Assembly: GCA_035267205.1 (NCBI GenBank)
Contig: DATFLZ010000185.1
Span: forward strand, 1-16,209
Reading direction: 5' to 3'
Length of the DNA stretch: 16,209 nucleotides
Source: CAXMST01 sp035267205
Lineage (GTDB): Bacteria; Actinomycetota; Thermoleophilia; Solirubrobacterales; 70-9
Both the position numbers and the translations under genes were made by a program. The notes under the pieces are model-generated. The model made no database searches. It was not told where the DNA came from and saw nothing but the letters and a program-made list of their open reading frames with translations. Of this stretch, positions 10,129 through 16,209 are shown piece after piece. How positions within the stretch are numbered: the first letter of the stretch is position 1; every line of letters begins with the position of its first letter.

Positions 10129-11159
10129 GCCGCACGGTCCGGCTCGCCGCCGTGCAGCCCGCGCTCGAGCTCGGGGCGGTCGAGGAGAACCTCGCGCACG
10201 TGGAGGAGCTCATCCGCGACGCCCATCGCGAGCACTCCCCCGAGGTGATCACCGTCCCCGAGTCGATGACCACGCCGAACGTGTACTCGCCGCTCATGGC
10301 CGACGCCGCGCGGCCGGTCGACGGCCAGCCGTTCCAGCTGCTCGGCCGGCTCGCGCGCGAGCTCGACTGCGTGATCGGCGGCGGCTTCATCGCCACCCGC
10401 GGGACGCACACCTACGGCACCTACGTCCTCGCCGAGCCCGACGGGAGCGCCAACCTCCACGACAAGGACATCCCCACAGCGTGGGAGCACAACTACTACC
10501 GGGGTGGCGACGACGACGGGGTGATCGACTCGGGCCTGTTGGGCCGGATCGGCCTGGCCTGCGGCTGGGAGTGGGCACGCAACCAGACCGCGGCGCGCCT
10601 GCGGGCGGGACGGGTCCGGCTCCTGCTGGGTGGGATGTGCTGGCCGTCGTTCCCGACCAACTGGCCCGGGCCGCTGGAGCTGATCTGCCGCCGGGAGCGG
10701 GCCGTGCAGCGACAGCTCGCCCGGGAGCTGCCCCGGCAGGTGGCTCGGATGATCGGCGCCCCGGTCTCGATGCCCTCCCACGTCGGCGACGTCGCCTTCG
10801 ACGCGCCGATGATGCCCGGCGTGCCGTGGAAGACCGAGATGGTGGGCGAGACCCAGATCGTCGAGCGCGACGGGACGATCCTCGCCCGCCTCGCCTACGA
10901 GGACGGCGCCGGTCACATCGGCGCCGAGGTCGAGCTGCGCGACCCCGAGCCCCTCGACCCGATCCCCGACCGCTTCTGGATCCCGGTGATGCCCGCCTCG
11001 ATTCACGCGGTCTGGCACCCCCTCAACCTCCACGGCGCCGCCAGATACCGGCTCGGGCGGGCGCGGCGGCGCCACCCCTGGCAGCAGCAGCCGCCCGTGG
11101 ACCTGCCGGATCGCATCCCTCCCCATCGCCCCGCGGAGCAGCCTGCCGCGGTGGAGTAG
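10125..11159 (+). CDS. Carbon-nitrogen hydrolase (nitrilase superfamily)
   Basis: This 344-residue enzyme carries the nitrilase-superfamily catalytic set. Glu46 is in TVPESM, Lys114 in LHDKDIPT, the second conserved glutamate is Glu121 in AWEHNYYRGG, and the nucleophile is Cys146 in GLACGWEWARN. The family hydrolyses nitriles, amides or N-carbamoyl compounds to acids plus ammonia, or runs the reverse acyl transfer. The subfamily and substrate are not clear: the motif after the cysteine (CGWEW) differs from the CxxxRFPE of amidases. It is a cytoplasmic protein with no signal peptide. The last 40 or so residues are a basic, Pro-rich tail outside the core. The ATG overlaps the stop of the flavoprotein gene (ATGA, 10125-10128), so the two are made together and probably act on the same compound. 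It converges on the small gene at 11178 with 18 bp between. Confidence 0.9.
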   Translation: MSRTVRLAAVQPALELGAVEENLAHVEELIRDAHREHSPEVITVPESMTTPNVYSPLMADAARPVDGQPFQLLGRLARELDCVIGGGFIATRGTHTYGTYVLAEPDGSANLHDKDIPTAWEHNYYRGGDDDGVIDSGLLGRIGLACGWEWARNQTAARLRAGRVRLLLGGMCWPSFPTNWPGPLELICRRERAVQRQLARELPRQVARMIGAPVSMPSHVGDVAFDAPMMPGVPWKTEMVGETQIVERDGTILARLAYEDGAGHIGAEVELRDPEPLDPIPDRFWIPVMPASIHAVWHPLNLHGAARYRLGRARRRHPWQQQPPVDLPDRIPPHRPAEQPAAVE

Positions 11160-11177
11160 GCGGGACGTGCCGGGCGC

Positions 11178-11540
11178 TCAGCCCGCGGGGGGCTCGACCC
11201 CGGGGATCCACGTGCGGACGTGCTCGGCGATCACCTCGCGCAGCCAGCGGCGCTCGTCGGGACTCGCCATCCGATAGCGGCCGAGCAGGGTCTTCTGGTC
11301 ATCGATGGGCAGCCCGGAGATCTCCCAGCTGACCACCAAGCGCTCGAACAGCAGCTCCTCGCGGCGCTGCCAGGCGTCGTCGCTCGTTGCGGCGGCGCCG
11401 GCCGGGCCCTCGCCGATCTTCATCACCGTCTCCGGGCTCAGCGCCTTGCGCAGCACCACCGCGTTTCCCTCGGAGTCCGAGTACGTCGCGGTCTCGACCC
11501 GCTTGCGCGGCCTGCGCTTGCGCTGCTTGCGCTTGCCCAC
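11178..11540 (-). CDS. Small basic-headed protein of unknown function
   Basis: I do not recognise this 120-residue protein. It begins with a strongly basic run (GKRKQRKRRPRKR), then a short beta-like segment (ETATYSDSEGNAVVLRKAL). The remainder is mostly helical and acidic, with several tryptophans (WQRREELLFERLVVSWEISG, then DERRWLREVIAEHVRTW). There is no membrane segment or signal peptide. The basic head could bind nucleic acid or simply aid solubility; that is a guess. The GTG start at 11540 lies only three bases after the thioesterase stop, so the two are surely co-transcribed. Codon third positions are as GC-rich as in its neighbours, which supports a real gene. Confidence 0.75.
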   Translation of the reverse strand: MGKRKQRKRRPRKRVETATYSDSEGNAVVLRKALSPETVMKIGEGPAGAAATSDDAWQRREELLFERLVVSWEISGLPIDDQKTLLGRYRMASPDERRWLREVIAEHVRTWIPGVEPPAG

Positions 11541-11543
11541 CGC

Positions 11544-12353
11544 CTACCGCTTCCAGGGCCTGGCCAGCGCGAGCTGCCGGGACTGAGCGAGCAGCGTGCC
11601 GTCCTCGCTCCAGAGCTCGCCGTCCTCCTCGAAGTAGCCGCGGGAGGAGGTGCTCGAGGTGAAGCGCGCGAGCACGTGCTCATGATCCCCCTGGGGCGGA
11701 CGGCCCCGGAAGTGGATGGTCAGATCAAGCGTCGGGGCCAGAAATGGCGTCTGAACGCGCGGGAACGGCGCGGGCCACCAGGCGTCCGTGTACATCGCGA
11801 CGAGTTCCGGCTCCAGGGCCGCCGGCGACCTCGTGCGCAGCCAACCGCCTGCTTCACCCTCGCCTCCGGTGAATGGGACGCCACCGAACAGCATCCGCAT
11901 CTCGAGCTGCTCGAAGATCCTCGGCGGCATGAAGCTCGAGTCGATCGGCTCGATCTCACTCGGCGGCGGCGCCTCCGGCGGCGGGATCGACCAATCCGCG
12001 GCCGACTCGAAGTCCTCGGCGAGGACGCACAGCGCCAGACAGCGCACCTTCCCGCCCTGCTCGAGCCGGGCCGAGCAGGTCGTCGCGGTGCGGCCGGAGC
12101 GCTCGACCTCGACCTCGACCTCGGCCGGGCCGTCCGCCGGCGGCCGCAGGTAGTGGATGGTGAGCGAACATGGCGACCGCTCAGCCTCCGGGACGCTGGC
12201 GCGGATCGCACGCAGGATCAGGGCCGCGACGTAGCCCCCGTTCGGGCCCGGTGGCCCCGACCAGCTGTCCTTGATCTCGACCGCGTAGCGGCCCGTCTCG
12301 AGCGGCTCGACCTGGGTATCAGCGGCGAAGTCCGCCGGTGCACTGACTTCCAT
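11544..12353 (-). CDS. Acyl-CoA thioesterase-like protein (double hotdog, TesB-type)
   Basis: This protein of 269 residues has two hotdog halves. The N-terminal half has the conserved GPPGPNGGYVAALILRA helix start, followed by SLTIHYLRPPADGPAEVEVEVERSGRTATTCSARL. The C-terminal half has MYTDAWWPAPF and PTLDLTIHFRGRPPQGDHEHVLARFTS, then a final SRGYFEEDGELWSEDGTLLAQSRQLAL. This is the layout of TesB-like thioesterases, which release fatty acids from CoA esters. The usual TesB catalytic Asp-Thr/Gln set is only partly recognisable, so activity is likely but not certain. I prefer the ATG at 12353; a TTG at 12362 would add three residues. It is divergent from the transporter gene, with only 35 bp between starts, and is followed three bases later by the small gene at 11540. 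Confidence 0.87.
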   Translation of the reverse strand: MEVSAPADFAADTQVEPLETGRYAVEIKDSWSGPPGPNGGYVAALILRAIRASVPEAERSPCSLTIHYLRPPADGPAEVEVEVERSGRTATTCSARLEQGGKVRCLALCVLAEDFESAADWSIPPPEAPPPSEIEPIDSSFMPPRIFEQLEMRMLFGGVPFTGGEGEAGGWLRTRSPAALEPELVAMYTDAWWPAPFPRVQTPFLAPTLDLTIHFRGRPPQGDHEHVLARFTSSTSSRGYFEEDGELWSEDGTLLAQSRQLALARPWKR

Positions 12354-12376
12354 CGGCAGCAATCATCGCAGCGCCC

Positions 12377-12382
12377 TACGAT
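12377..12382 (+). promoter_or_regulatory. Leaderless-type -10 element (TACGAT) of the transporter gene
   Basis: TACGAT fits TANNNT and is followed by six bases and the ATG at 12389, the same spacing as at the SnoaL-like gene. No ribosome-binding site is present, so a leaderless message is likely. The thioesterase start lies within 30 bases on the other strand, so both promoters are packed into or overlap coding sequence. Confidence 0.5.
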
Positions 12383-12388
12383 GCGCCG

Positions 12389-13279
12389 ATGGCAGAGGGA
12401 ACGCTACCGCGCGATATCTGGGATCAGGGCTTCGAGGAGGGCGAGCGCCGCATGAACCGCCGCCTCCCCGGGCTGGCCTCAACCGCGCTCCTGGGCGGCT
12501 TCGACGTGATGCTCGGGCTCGCGCTCGTCTTCAGCCTCAGCGGCGCCCTGATGGCGATCACGACGCCGGAGGTCGCCCACGCGATCGGGGCGCTCCCGTT
12601 TGGAGTTGCGTTCATCTTCATCACGGTCGGGCGCTCGGAGCTGTTCACCGAGAACTTCCTGGTCCCGGTTGGCGCCTTCTTCGCCGGTCGCGGCACCGCG
12701 CGCAAGCTGATGCGGATGTGGGGCGTGACGCTCGCGTTCAACTTCGTCGGCATCGCGATCCTCGCCGCCCTGCTCTCGATCGACGGCGTCCTCCCCGACG
12801 GCTCGCTCGCCGCCGCCGGCGAGCTCGGGGACAAGTTCGTCGACCGCGGCCTCGGCCCGGGGCTCGCGAGCGCGGTTGTCGCGGGCGTCGCGATCACGCT
12901 CTACACCTGGCTGGTCCTGGCCACCAAGACCGAAACCGCGCGGATCATCATCGCCCTGGTGATCGGCTACGTGCTCTTGCTGCCGATCCTCAATCACGCG
13001 ATCGTGGGGTTCGGCGAGGTCATGCTCGCCATCTTCGGCGGAGAGACGGTGACGACGGTATGGGACGTCACCTGGCGGCTGCTCGTAGCGATCGTCGGCA
13101 ACGTGATCGGAGGGGTCGGGTTCGTAACGATGACCCGTCTCGTGCAGGTCTCCGGCGAGCCCCACGACGCCGAGCACGCCAAGCGCCAGGGCATCCGCGA
13201 GCGGATCCTGCTGCCGTCCGCCTTCTCCGGGACCCGCAAGGAGGTCCGCCGCGCGGAGGAGGAGCTGGAGGACCGCTGA
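12389..13279 (+). CDS. Formate/nitrite transporter (FNT) family channel
   Basis: This 296-residue integral membrane protein has six hydrophobic segments, at roughly 30-56, 66-96, 110-130, 157-178, 184-215 and 229-253. Family marks are the GRSELFTENF loop (81-90) in the broken second segment, the NHAIVG motif with the central pore histidine His203, and NVIGG (238-242) in the last segment. FNT proteins are pentameric channels for formate, nitrite or hydrosulfide. The GRSELFTEN form is closer to the YfdC-like subgroup, whose substrate is not well established, so I do not assign an ion. A charged cytoplasmic tail of about 40 residues (KEVRRAEEELEDR at its end) follows. No formate or nitrite enzyme gene is adjacent. 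The gene ends before a strong hairpin shared with the convergent gene. Confidence 0.93.
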   Translation: MAEGTLPRDIWDQGFEEGERRMNRRLPGLASTALLGGFDVMLGLALVFSLSGALMAITTPEVAHAIGALPFGVAFIFITVGRSELFTENFLVPVGAFFAGRGTARKLMRMWGVTLAFNFVGIAILAALLSIDGVLPDGSLAAAGELGDKFVDRGLGPGLASAVVAGVAITLYTWLVLATKTETARIIIALVIGYVLLLPILNHAIVGFGEVMLAIFGGETVTTVWDVTWRLLVAIVGNVIGGVGFVTMTRLVQVSGEPHDAEHAKRQGIRERILLPSAFSGTRKEVRRAEEELEDR

Positions 13280-13290
13280 GAGCGGGGCGA

Positions 13291-13309
13291 GGCCGGCAGG
13301 CTGCCGGCC
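13291..13309. terminator. Palindromic hairpin between convergent genes
   Basis: GGCCGGCAG (13291-13299) and CTGCCGGCC (13301-13309) are exact reverse complements around a single base, giving a very stable GC-only hairpin on either strand. It lies in the 39-bp gap between the converging transporter and coiled-coil genes, the expected place for a bidirectional terminator. There is no T-run, as is common in high-GC actinobacteria. Confidence 0.6.
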
Positions 13310-13318
13310 GGACGCGGT

Positions 13319-15502
13319 TCAGGGCTTCAGCCTGTCCTTGACCGACTCGAGGAAATCCTGTGGAAAGCCCGGGATCGAGTCGAGCTCATCGACCGACTTG
13401 AACCCGCCGGAGCGCTCCCTGTGGGCGAGCACCCGCCCGGTCTGGGTGACGGAGAGTCCCACCTCTCGCAGTTGCTCGAACGTCCCATCGTTCAGGCTGA
13501 TCGGATCGGACTGAGAGGCCTCCGAACCGGACGCCTCCGCCGCCGGCGGGATGTCCGCCGCCGCCGGAATCGGCGTGACCGGCTGCTCGGGGGCCGGCTC
13601 GGATGGAGGTGAAGGTGGGGGGGTGCCGGCGGACTGCTCCGGCTCGGGCGAGGAGGCCGGCGCCGGCTGGCTGGCGGCATCCGCGATCGAGCCGGTGTCA
13701 TCGGGCTCGGGCGGCAGCACGGGAGGCGGCGCCGGACGCTCCAGCGGGCGGGCCACATCGACGACCGCCTCGCGCGCGCGGCGCTCAGCTTCGCGGGCGC
13801 GGTGCTCGGCCTCGTTGATGCGCCCGAGCATCTCGTGGAGGCGCTTCTCGCGGTCGGCTTCCTTCTGCTTGAGCTCCGCCAGGCGTTCGGCCCTGGCCGC
13901 GCGTTCCTCCGCTTCGCTCGCCTGCGCCTCGATCTGCTCGAGCCGCTGCTGCGCCTCGTCCAGAGCCCTCTCGGTGCGCTCCTTGCTGGAGCTGATCGAG
14001 GACTCGGTCCGCTCGAGCGCGCTGAGCATCTCCCGATCCCGTTCCTGGCGCCGGCGAATCTGCTCGTCGGTGGCGCGCAGCTCGTTGACCATCGGGTCCT
14101 CGGCCTCACCGCTGGAGTCCGCGGCGGCAATCGGCGTATCGCTGCCCAGCTCGGCATCGGCGATCTTCCCCTCGGCGACGTGCTGAATCTGCTCGACCTC
14201 GCGAACCCGTCGATCGCCCTCGGCCTCGGCGCTCTGCGTCTCGGCATCGATCAGCGCCTCCTCCTCACGACGCTGGGCCTCCTGGAGACGCTCGAGCGCG
14301 GCCTGCTCGGCGGCCGAAGAGTCGGGCCCGGTGGGCGCAGTAGGCGCGTCAGGTGGTGCCGGAGCGTCGCCGGAGCCGGGGTCGTCGCCACTGCGGCTCG
14401 CTGCCGCTGCGGCGGCGGCCAGGCCGGCGGCGGCAGTTGCCGCGGCGCCGGACTCGGCCACGGTCGGGCCGGAGCCCGGCTGCCCGGGAGCCTGGCCCTC
14501 GGGCGAGGGTGGCGGAAGCTGGTCTAGGGCCGGGTCCGCGGCCGGGGCCTGCTTCTTCTGGCCCTTCTGCTTACGGCGCTCCGCGACGGCCTGTCTGCGC
14601 TCGGCCCTCGCGCGCTCGCGCTCGGCCTTTGCGCGGGCCTTCTTCTCCGCGCGCTCCCGCTTCTTCTGCGCGCGCCTCTCCTTGCGCGAAAGCGGTTTCT
14701 GCGGCTGCGCTGGAGCCTGCTGGCCCGAGGCCGCAGCCTCGGGCGCCGCGGGGATCGGTGCGCCGGCCGGGGGGCTCGGGCCGTCCGCGGCGGGCGCGGG
14801 GGCATCGGCGGGTGGCGTGGGCTCGCCGACGGCGTCGGGAGGCGCGGGGGGTGGGGGCGTCTCGGGAATCACGCCCGTGGCCTCGGCCGCGGGTGAGGCG
14901 TCAGCCGGAGCGTCGGCGGGAGCCGGCGCCTCTCCACCATCCTTCTTCTTCTTCGTCGTCTTCTTCTCAGCCTTCTTGCGGGCGCGCTCCTCGGCCTTGC
15001 GACGCTTCTTCTCCTCGCGCTCCGCCTTCTTCCGGGCGGCCGCCTCGGCGCGCTCCCGCTTCTTCTCCTCGCGCTCGCGCTTGCGCTTTTCGGCAGCGGA
15101 CTCGGTGGGGGCCGGGACGGGCTGCTGCGCCGGCGCGCTGCCCGGAGGCGCCCCGACCGGAGGTGGGATGCTGCTGCCCTGCCCTGCGGCGGGCGCGCCA
15201 CTGGGTGAGGGCGGCTGCGGCTGCTGCGTGGAAGGGTCGGGTGGCGGCATCGGTGGGACCCCCGCCGGCTGCTCAGGGTCCGGCACCGGCCGCTGCTGCT
15301 CGGTCGGCGGCTGGGCGGCCTGTGGCTCAGGGGCCTGGGGTGGGGGGAGCTCTCCCAAGCCGCCCTCGACGGAACCCTCCATCGAGACCACCACCTCGCG
15401 CGGAGGCGCCTCATCCTCGGGCGGAGTCGCCCCCTCGCCATAGGGAGCTTCCTGCTCGGAGTCTCCTTCGCCCTTGTTCTCGGGGTTCTCGCTCACGCTC
15501 AC
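13319..15502 (-). CDS. Low-complexity coiled-coil protein with C-terminal helix-hairpin-helix domain
   Basis: This is a 727-residue protein of unknown function. The order is: acidic, Pro/Gln-rich disordered head (1-135); a charged K/R/E helix (136-187); Pro/Ala-rich linker (188-270); a second, more basic helix (271-317); Pro/Ala/Gly linker with an Ala-rich run (350-369); two coiled-coil stretches (about 396-450 and 471-583); another Pro-rich linker; and a folded C-terminal domain (about 666-727). That domain reads LNDGTFEQLREVGLSVTQTG...SGGFKSVDELDSIPGFP, the pattern of ComEA-like tandem helix-hairpin-helix motifs. Such domains bind DNA or proteins. No signal peptide or clear membrane segment is seen. 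The GTG start at 15502 is followed by an in-frame GTG at 15496; either may be used. SmpB lies upstream but a hairpin terminator separates them. A cytoskeletal, nucleoid or envelope scaffold role is possible, unproven. Confidence 0.85.
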   Translation of the reverse strand: MSVSENPENKGEGDSEQEAPYGEGATPPEDEAPPREVVVSMEGSVEGGLGELPPPQAPEPQAAQPPTEQQRPVPDPEQPAGVPPMPPPDPSTQQPQPPSPSGAPAAGQGSSIPPPVGAPPGSAPAQQPVPAPTESAAEKRKREREEKKRERAEAAARKKAEREEKKRRKAEERARKKAEKKTTKKKKDGGEAPAPADAPADASPAAEATGVIPETPPPPAPPDAVGEPTPPADAPAPAADGPSPPAGAPIPAAPEAAASGQQAPAQPQKPLSRKERRAQKKRERAEKKARAKAERERARAERRQAVAERRKQKGQKKQAPAADPALDQLPPPSPEGQAPGQPGSGPTVAESGAAATAAAGLAAAAAAASRSGDDPGSGDAPAPPDAPTAPTGPDSSAAEQAALERLQEAQRREEEALIDAETQSAEAEGDRRVREVEQIQHVAEGKIADAELGSDTPIAAADSSGEAEDPMVNELRATDEQIRRRQERDREMLSALERTESSISSSKERTERALDEAQQRLEQIEAQASEAEERAARAERLAELKQKEADREKRLHEMLGRINEAEHRAREAERRAREAVVDVARPLERPAPPPVLPPEPDDTGSIADAASQPAPASSPEPEQSAGTPPPSPPSEPAPEQPVTPIPAAADIPPAAEASGSEASQSDPISLNDGTFEQLREVGLSVTQTGRVLAHRERSGGFKSVDELDSIPGFPQDFLESVKDRLKP

Positions 15503-15625
15503 GCTCTCATCCGCTGGCCTCGAAGATCCGGTCCCGCCTATTCAACCAAGCGGCGGCCGCAAAGCACAACCCAGCGCGCTGTCGCTGAAAACGAGCGTTC
15601 ACGCGAACGCGGAATCCCCAGTCCC
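15503..15625. other. Spacer between smpB and the coiled-coil gene
   Basis: These 123 bases contain the probable smpB terminator at the smpB end and, presumably, the promoter of the coiled-coil gene; I see no strong -35/-10 pair. It is far too short for an ssrA (tmRNA) gene, which is often found next to smpB, and no tRNA-like fold was recognised. Confidence 0.5.
15586..15610 (-). terminator. Rho-independent-type terminator after smpB
   Basis: Read on the minus strand, GCGTTC (15610-15605), loop GCGT, then GAACGC (15600-15595) form a 6-bp perfect hairpin, followed at once by TCGTTTTC. It starts 16 bases after the smpB stop. The stem is short but the U-rich tail is unusual in this GC-rich sequence and supports the call. 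Confidence 0.5.
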
Positions 15626-16099
15626 TCAGCGGTTGCGCTCCTTGAGCTCGCGCTGAATGTCGCGCGCGACGTCCCGGTCTCGGATCTCACGACGCTTGTC
15701 CCGGTGCTCCTTGCCGCGAGCGAGGGCCAGTTCGACTTTGGCGCGGTTTCCCTTGAAGTAGATCCTCGTGGGAATCAGCGTCAGGCCCTTGCGCTGCATG
15801 CGCCCGATCAGGCGCTCGATCTCCCAGCGGTGAAGCAGGAGCTTCCGAGGTCGCTCGGGCTCGTGGTTCTCGCGCGAGGCGGGCGCGTAGTGGGGGATGT
15901 GAGAGCCGCGCAGCCAGACCTCTCCCTCCTCGATCGCCGCGTAGGAGTCCTGCAGCCTCGCGGTGCCCTCACGCAGGGCCTTGACCTCGGTCCCGTGCAG
16001 CTGGATCCCCGCCTCCAGGGTCTCGACGGTCACGTACTTGTGGCGGGCCGCTCGGTTGGTGGCGACGTCGCGGCCCTTGGGCGGGATGTCAGCGCTCAC
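15626..16099 (-). CDS. smpB: SsrA-binding protein SmpB
   Basis: This 157-residue protein binds tmRNA and carries it to ribosomes stalled on broken messages. The family pattern is complete: an N-terminal stretch (VATNRAARHKYVTVETLEAGI), the LHGTEVKALREGTARLQDSY strand region, HIPHYAPAS, and the RPRKLLLHRWEIERLIGRMQRKGLTLIPTRIYFKGNRAKVELALARGK core. It ends in the basic tail (KRREIRDRDVARDIQRELKERN) that lies in the mRNA channel. The GTG start at 16099 overlaps the stop codon of the upstream reading frame (GTGA), which fixes the start and shows coupling. A hairpin with a U-rich tail ends the unit. The ssrA gene itself is not in the window. Confidence 0.97.
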   Translation of the reverse strand: MSADIPPKGRDVATNRAARHKYVTVETLEAGIQLHGTEVKALREGTARLQDSYAAIEEGEVWLRGSHIPHYAPASRENHEPERPRKLLLHRWEIERLIGRMQRKGLTLIPTRIYFKGNRAKVELALARGKEHRDKRREIRDRDVARDIQRELKERNR

Positions 16100-16209
16100 C
16101 TTCCGCCGCCCTTGCCCTTGCCCTTGCCGCCGCGCCCACCTCGGGCCTTCACCTCGCCGCTGCCCTTGCGCTTTCCCTTCCGCCTGGGGCGGGATCCGCT
16201 CTGGCCCTT
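16096..16209 (-). CDS. C-terminal tail of an upstream protein, probably RNase R (partial)
   Basis: The minus strand is open from the window edge to a TGA at 16098-16096, which overlaps the smpB GTG by four bases. The 37 visible residues are Lys/Arg/Gly-rich, ending in repeated GK units (GGKGKGKGGGR). Bacterial RNase R (rnr) commonly ends in such a basic tail and is often the gene just before smpB; the two proteins act together in trans-translation. The frame, the overlap and the composition support a real gene end. The name is an inference from context because no catalytic domain is in the window. Confidence 0.6.
   Translation of the reverse strand, partial: KGQSGSRPRRKGKRKGSGEVKARGGRGGKGKGKGGGR

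Noticed and set aside
8659..11126. Long antisense open frames over the flavoprotein and hydrolase genes
   Set aside because: Both sense genes have clear catalytic motifs; the antisense frames show no family pattern and are typical shadows in very GC-rich DNA.
14930..15100. CTT/CTC-rich tracts that look like a simple-sequence repeat
   Set aside because: They are Lys/Glu codons (AAG, GAG) of the charged helix on the minus strand, with enough variation to reflect protein composition rather than a DNA repeat.
15503..15625. Possible tmRNA or tRNA next to smpB (a TTCAACCA string occurs at 15541-15548)
   Set aside because: The gap is too short for ssrA and no cloverleaf or acceptor stem pairs with the string.

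Overview
The window is about 16 kb of dense, very GC-rich bacterial chromosome. The codon third positions are strongly G/C, genes often overlap or sit a few bases apart, and GTG/TTG starts are common. A WS/DGAT-type acyltransferase, a bacterial cytochrome P450, a SnoaL-like protein and promoters that look leaderless (TANNNT six bases before the start codon) all suggest an actinobacterium. A Thermoleophilia/Solirubrobacterales-like lineage is my guess from gene style, not a demonstrated assignment. No insertion sequence, CRISPR array, tRNA or rRNA gene was recognised.

Layout. (1) 1-1778, plus strand: the end of gltB and complete gltD, glutamate synthase. (2) 1791-5005, minus strand: a WS/DGAT acyltransferase followed by an ABC-F translation ATPase, 26 bp apart. 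(3) 5006-5112: a divergent promoter region holding a CRP/GlxR-like palindrome, then 5113-6546, a cytochrome P450 on the plus strand. (4) 6755-7237, minus strand: a SnoaL/NTF2-like protein with a leaderless-type promoter. (5) 7238-7666: a gene-poor stretch with relatively A/T-rich patches and several strong inverted repeats, two of which are mutually exclusive. It lies in front of a SAM-dependent methyltransferase (to 8557) whose start is uncertain. (6) 8632-11159, plus strand: a translationally coupled pair, a flavin-dependent oxidoreductase and a nitrilase-superfamily hydrolase. (7) 11178-12353, minus strand: an acyl-CoA thioesterase-like protein followed by a small basic protein of unknown function. 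(8) 12389-13279, plus strand: a formate/nitrite-transporter family channel. (9) 13319-16209, minus strand: the end of a basic-tailed protein (probably RNase R), smpB, a hairpin terminator, and a 727-residue low-complexity coiled-coil protein with a C-terminal helix-hairpin-helix domain.

How the genes work together. gltBD supplies glutamate from glutamine and 2-oxoglutarate. SmpB with the probable RNase R upstream belongs to the ribosome-rescue (trans-translation) system. The middle of the window is rich in acyl and redox enzymes (WS/DGAT, P450, thioesterase, flavoprotein, nitrilase-like hydrolase, methyltransferase), which suggests lipid or small-molecule metabolism. Only the coupled flavoprotein/hydrolase pair, the WS/DGAT/ABC-F pair and the thioesterase/small-protein pair have real operon evidence.

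The most interesting items are the structured leader before the methyltransferase, the CRP-like site between the acyltransferase and the P450, the coupled flavoprotein/nitrilase pair, and the 727-residue protein with two long K/R/E-rich helices. No unmistakable new system is visible.
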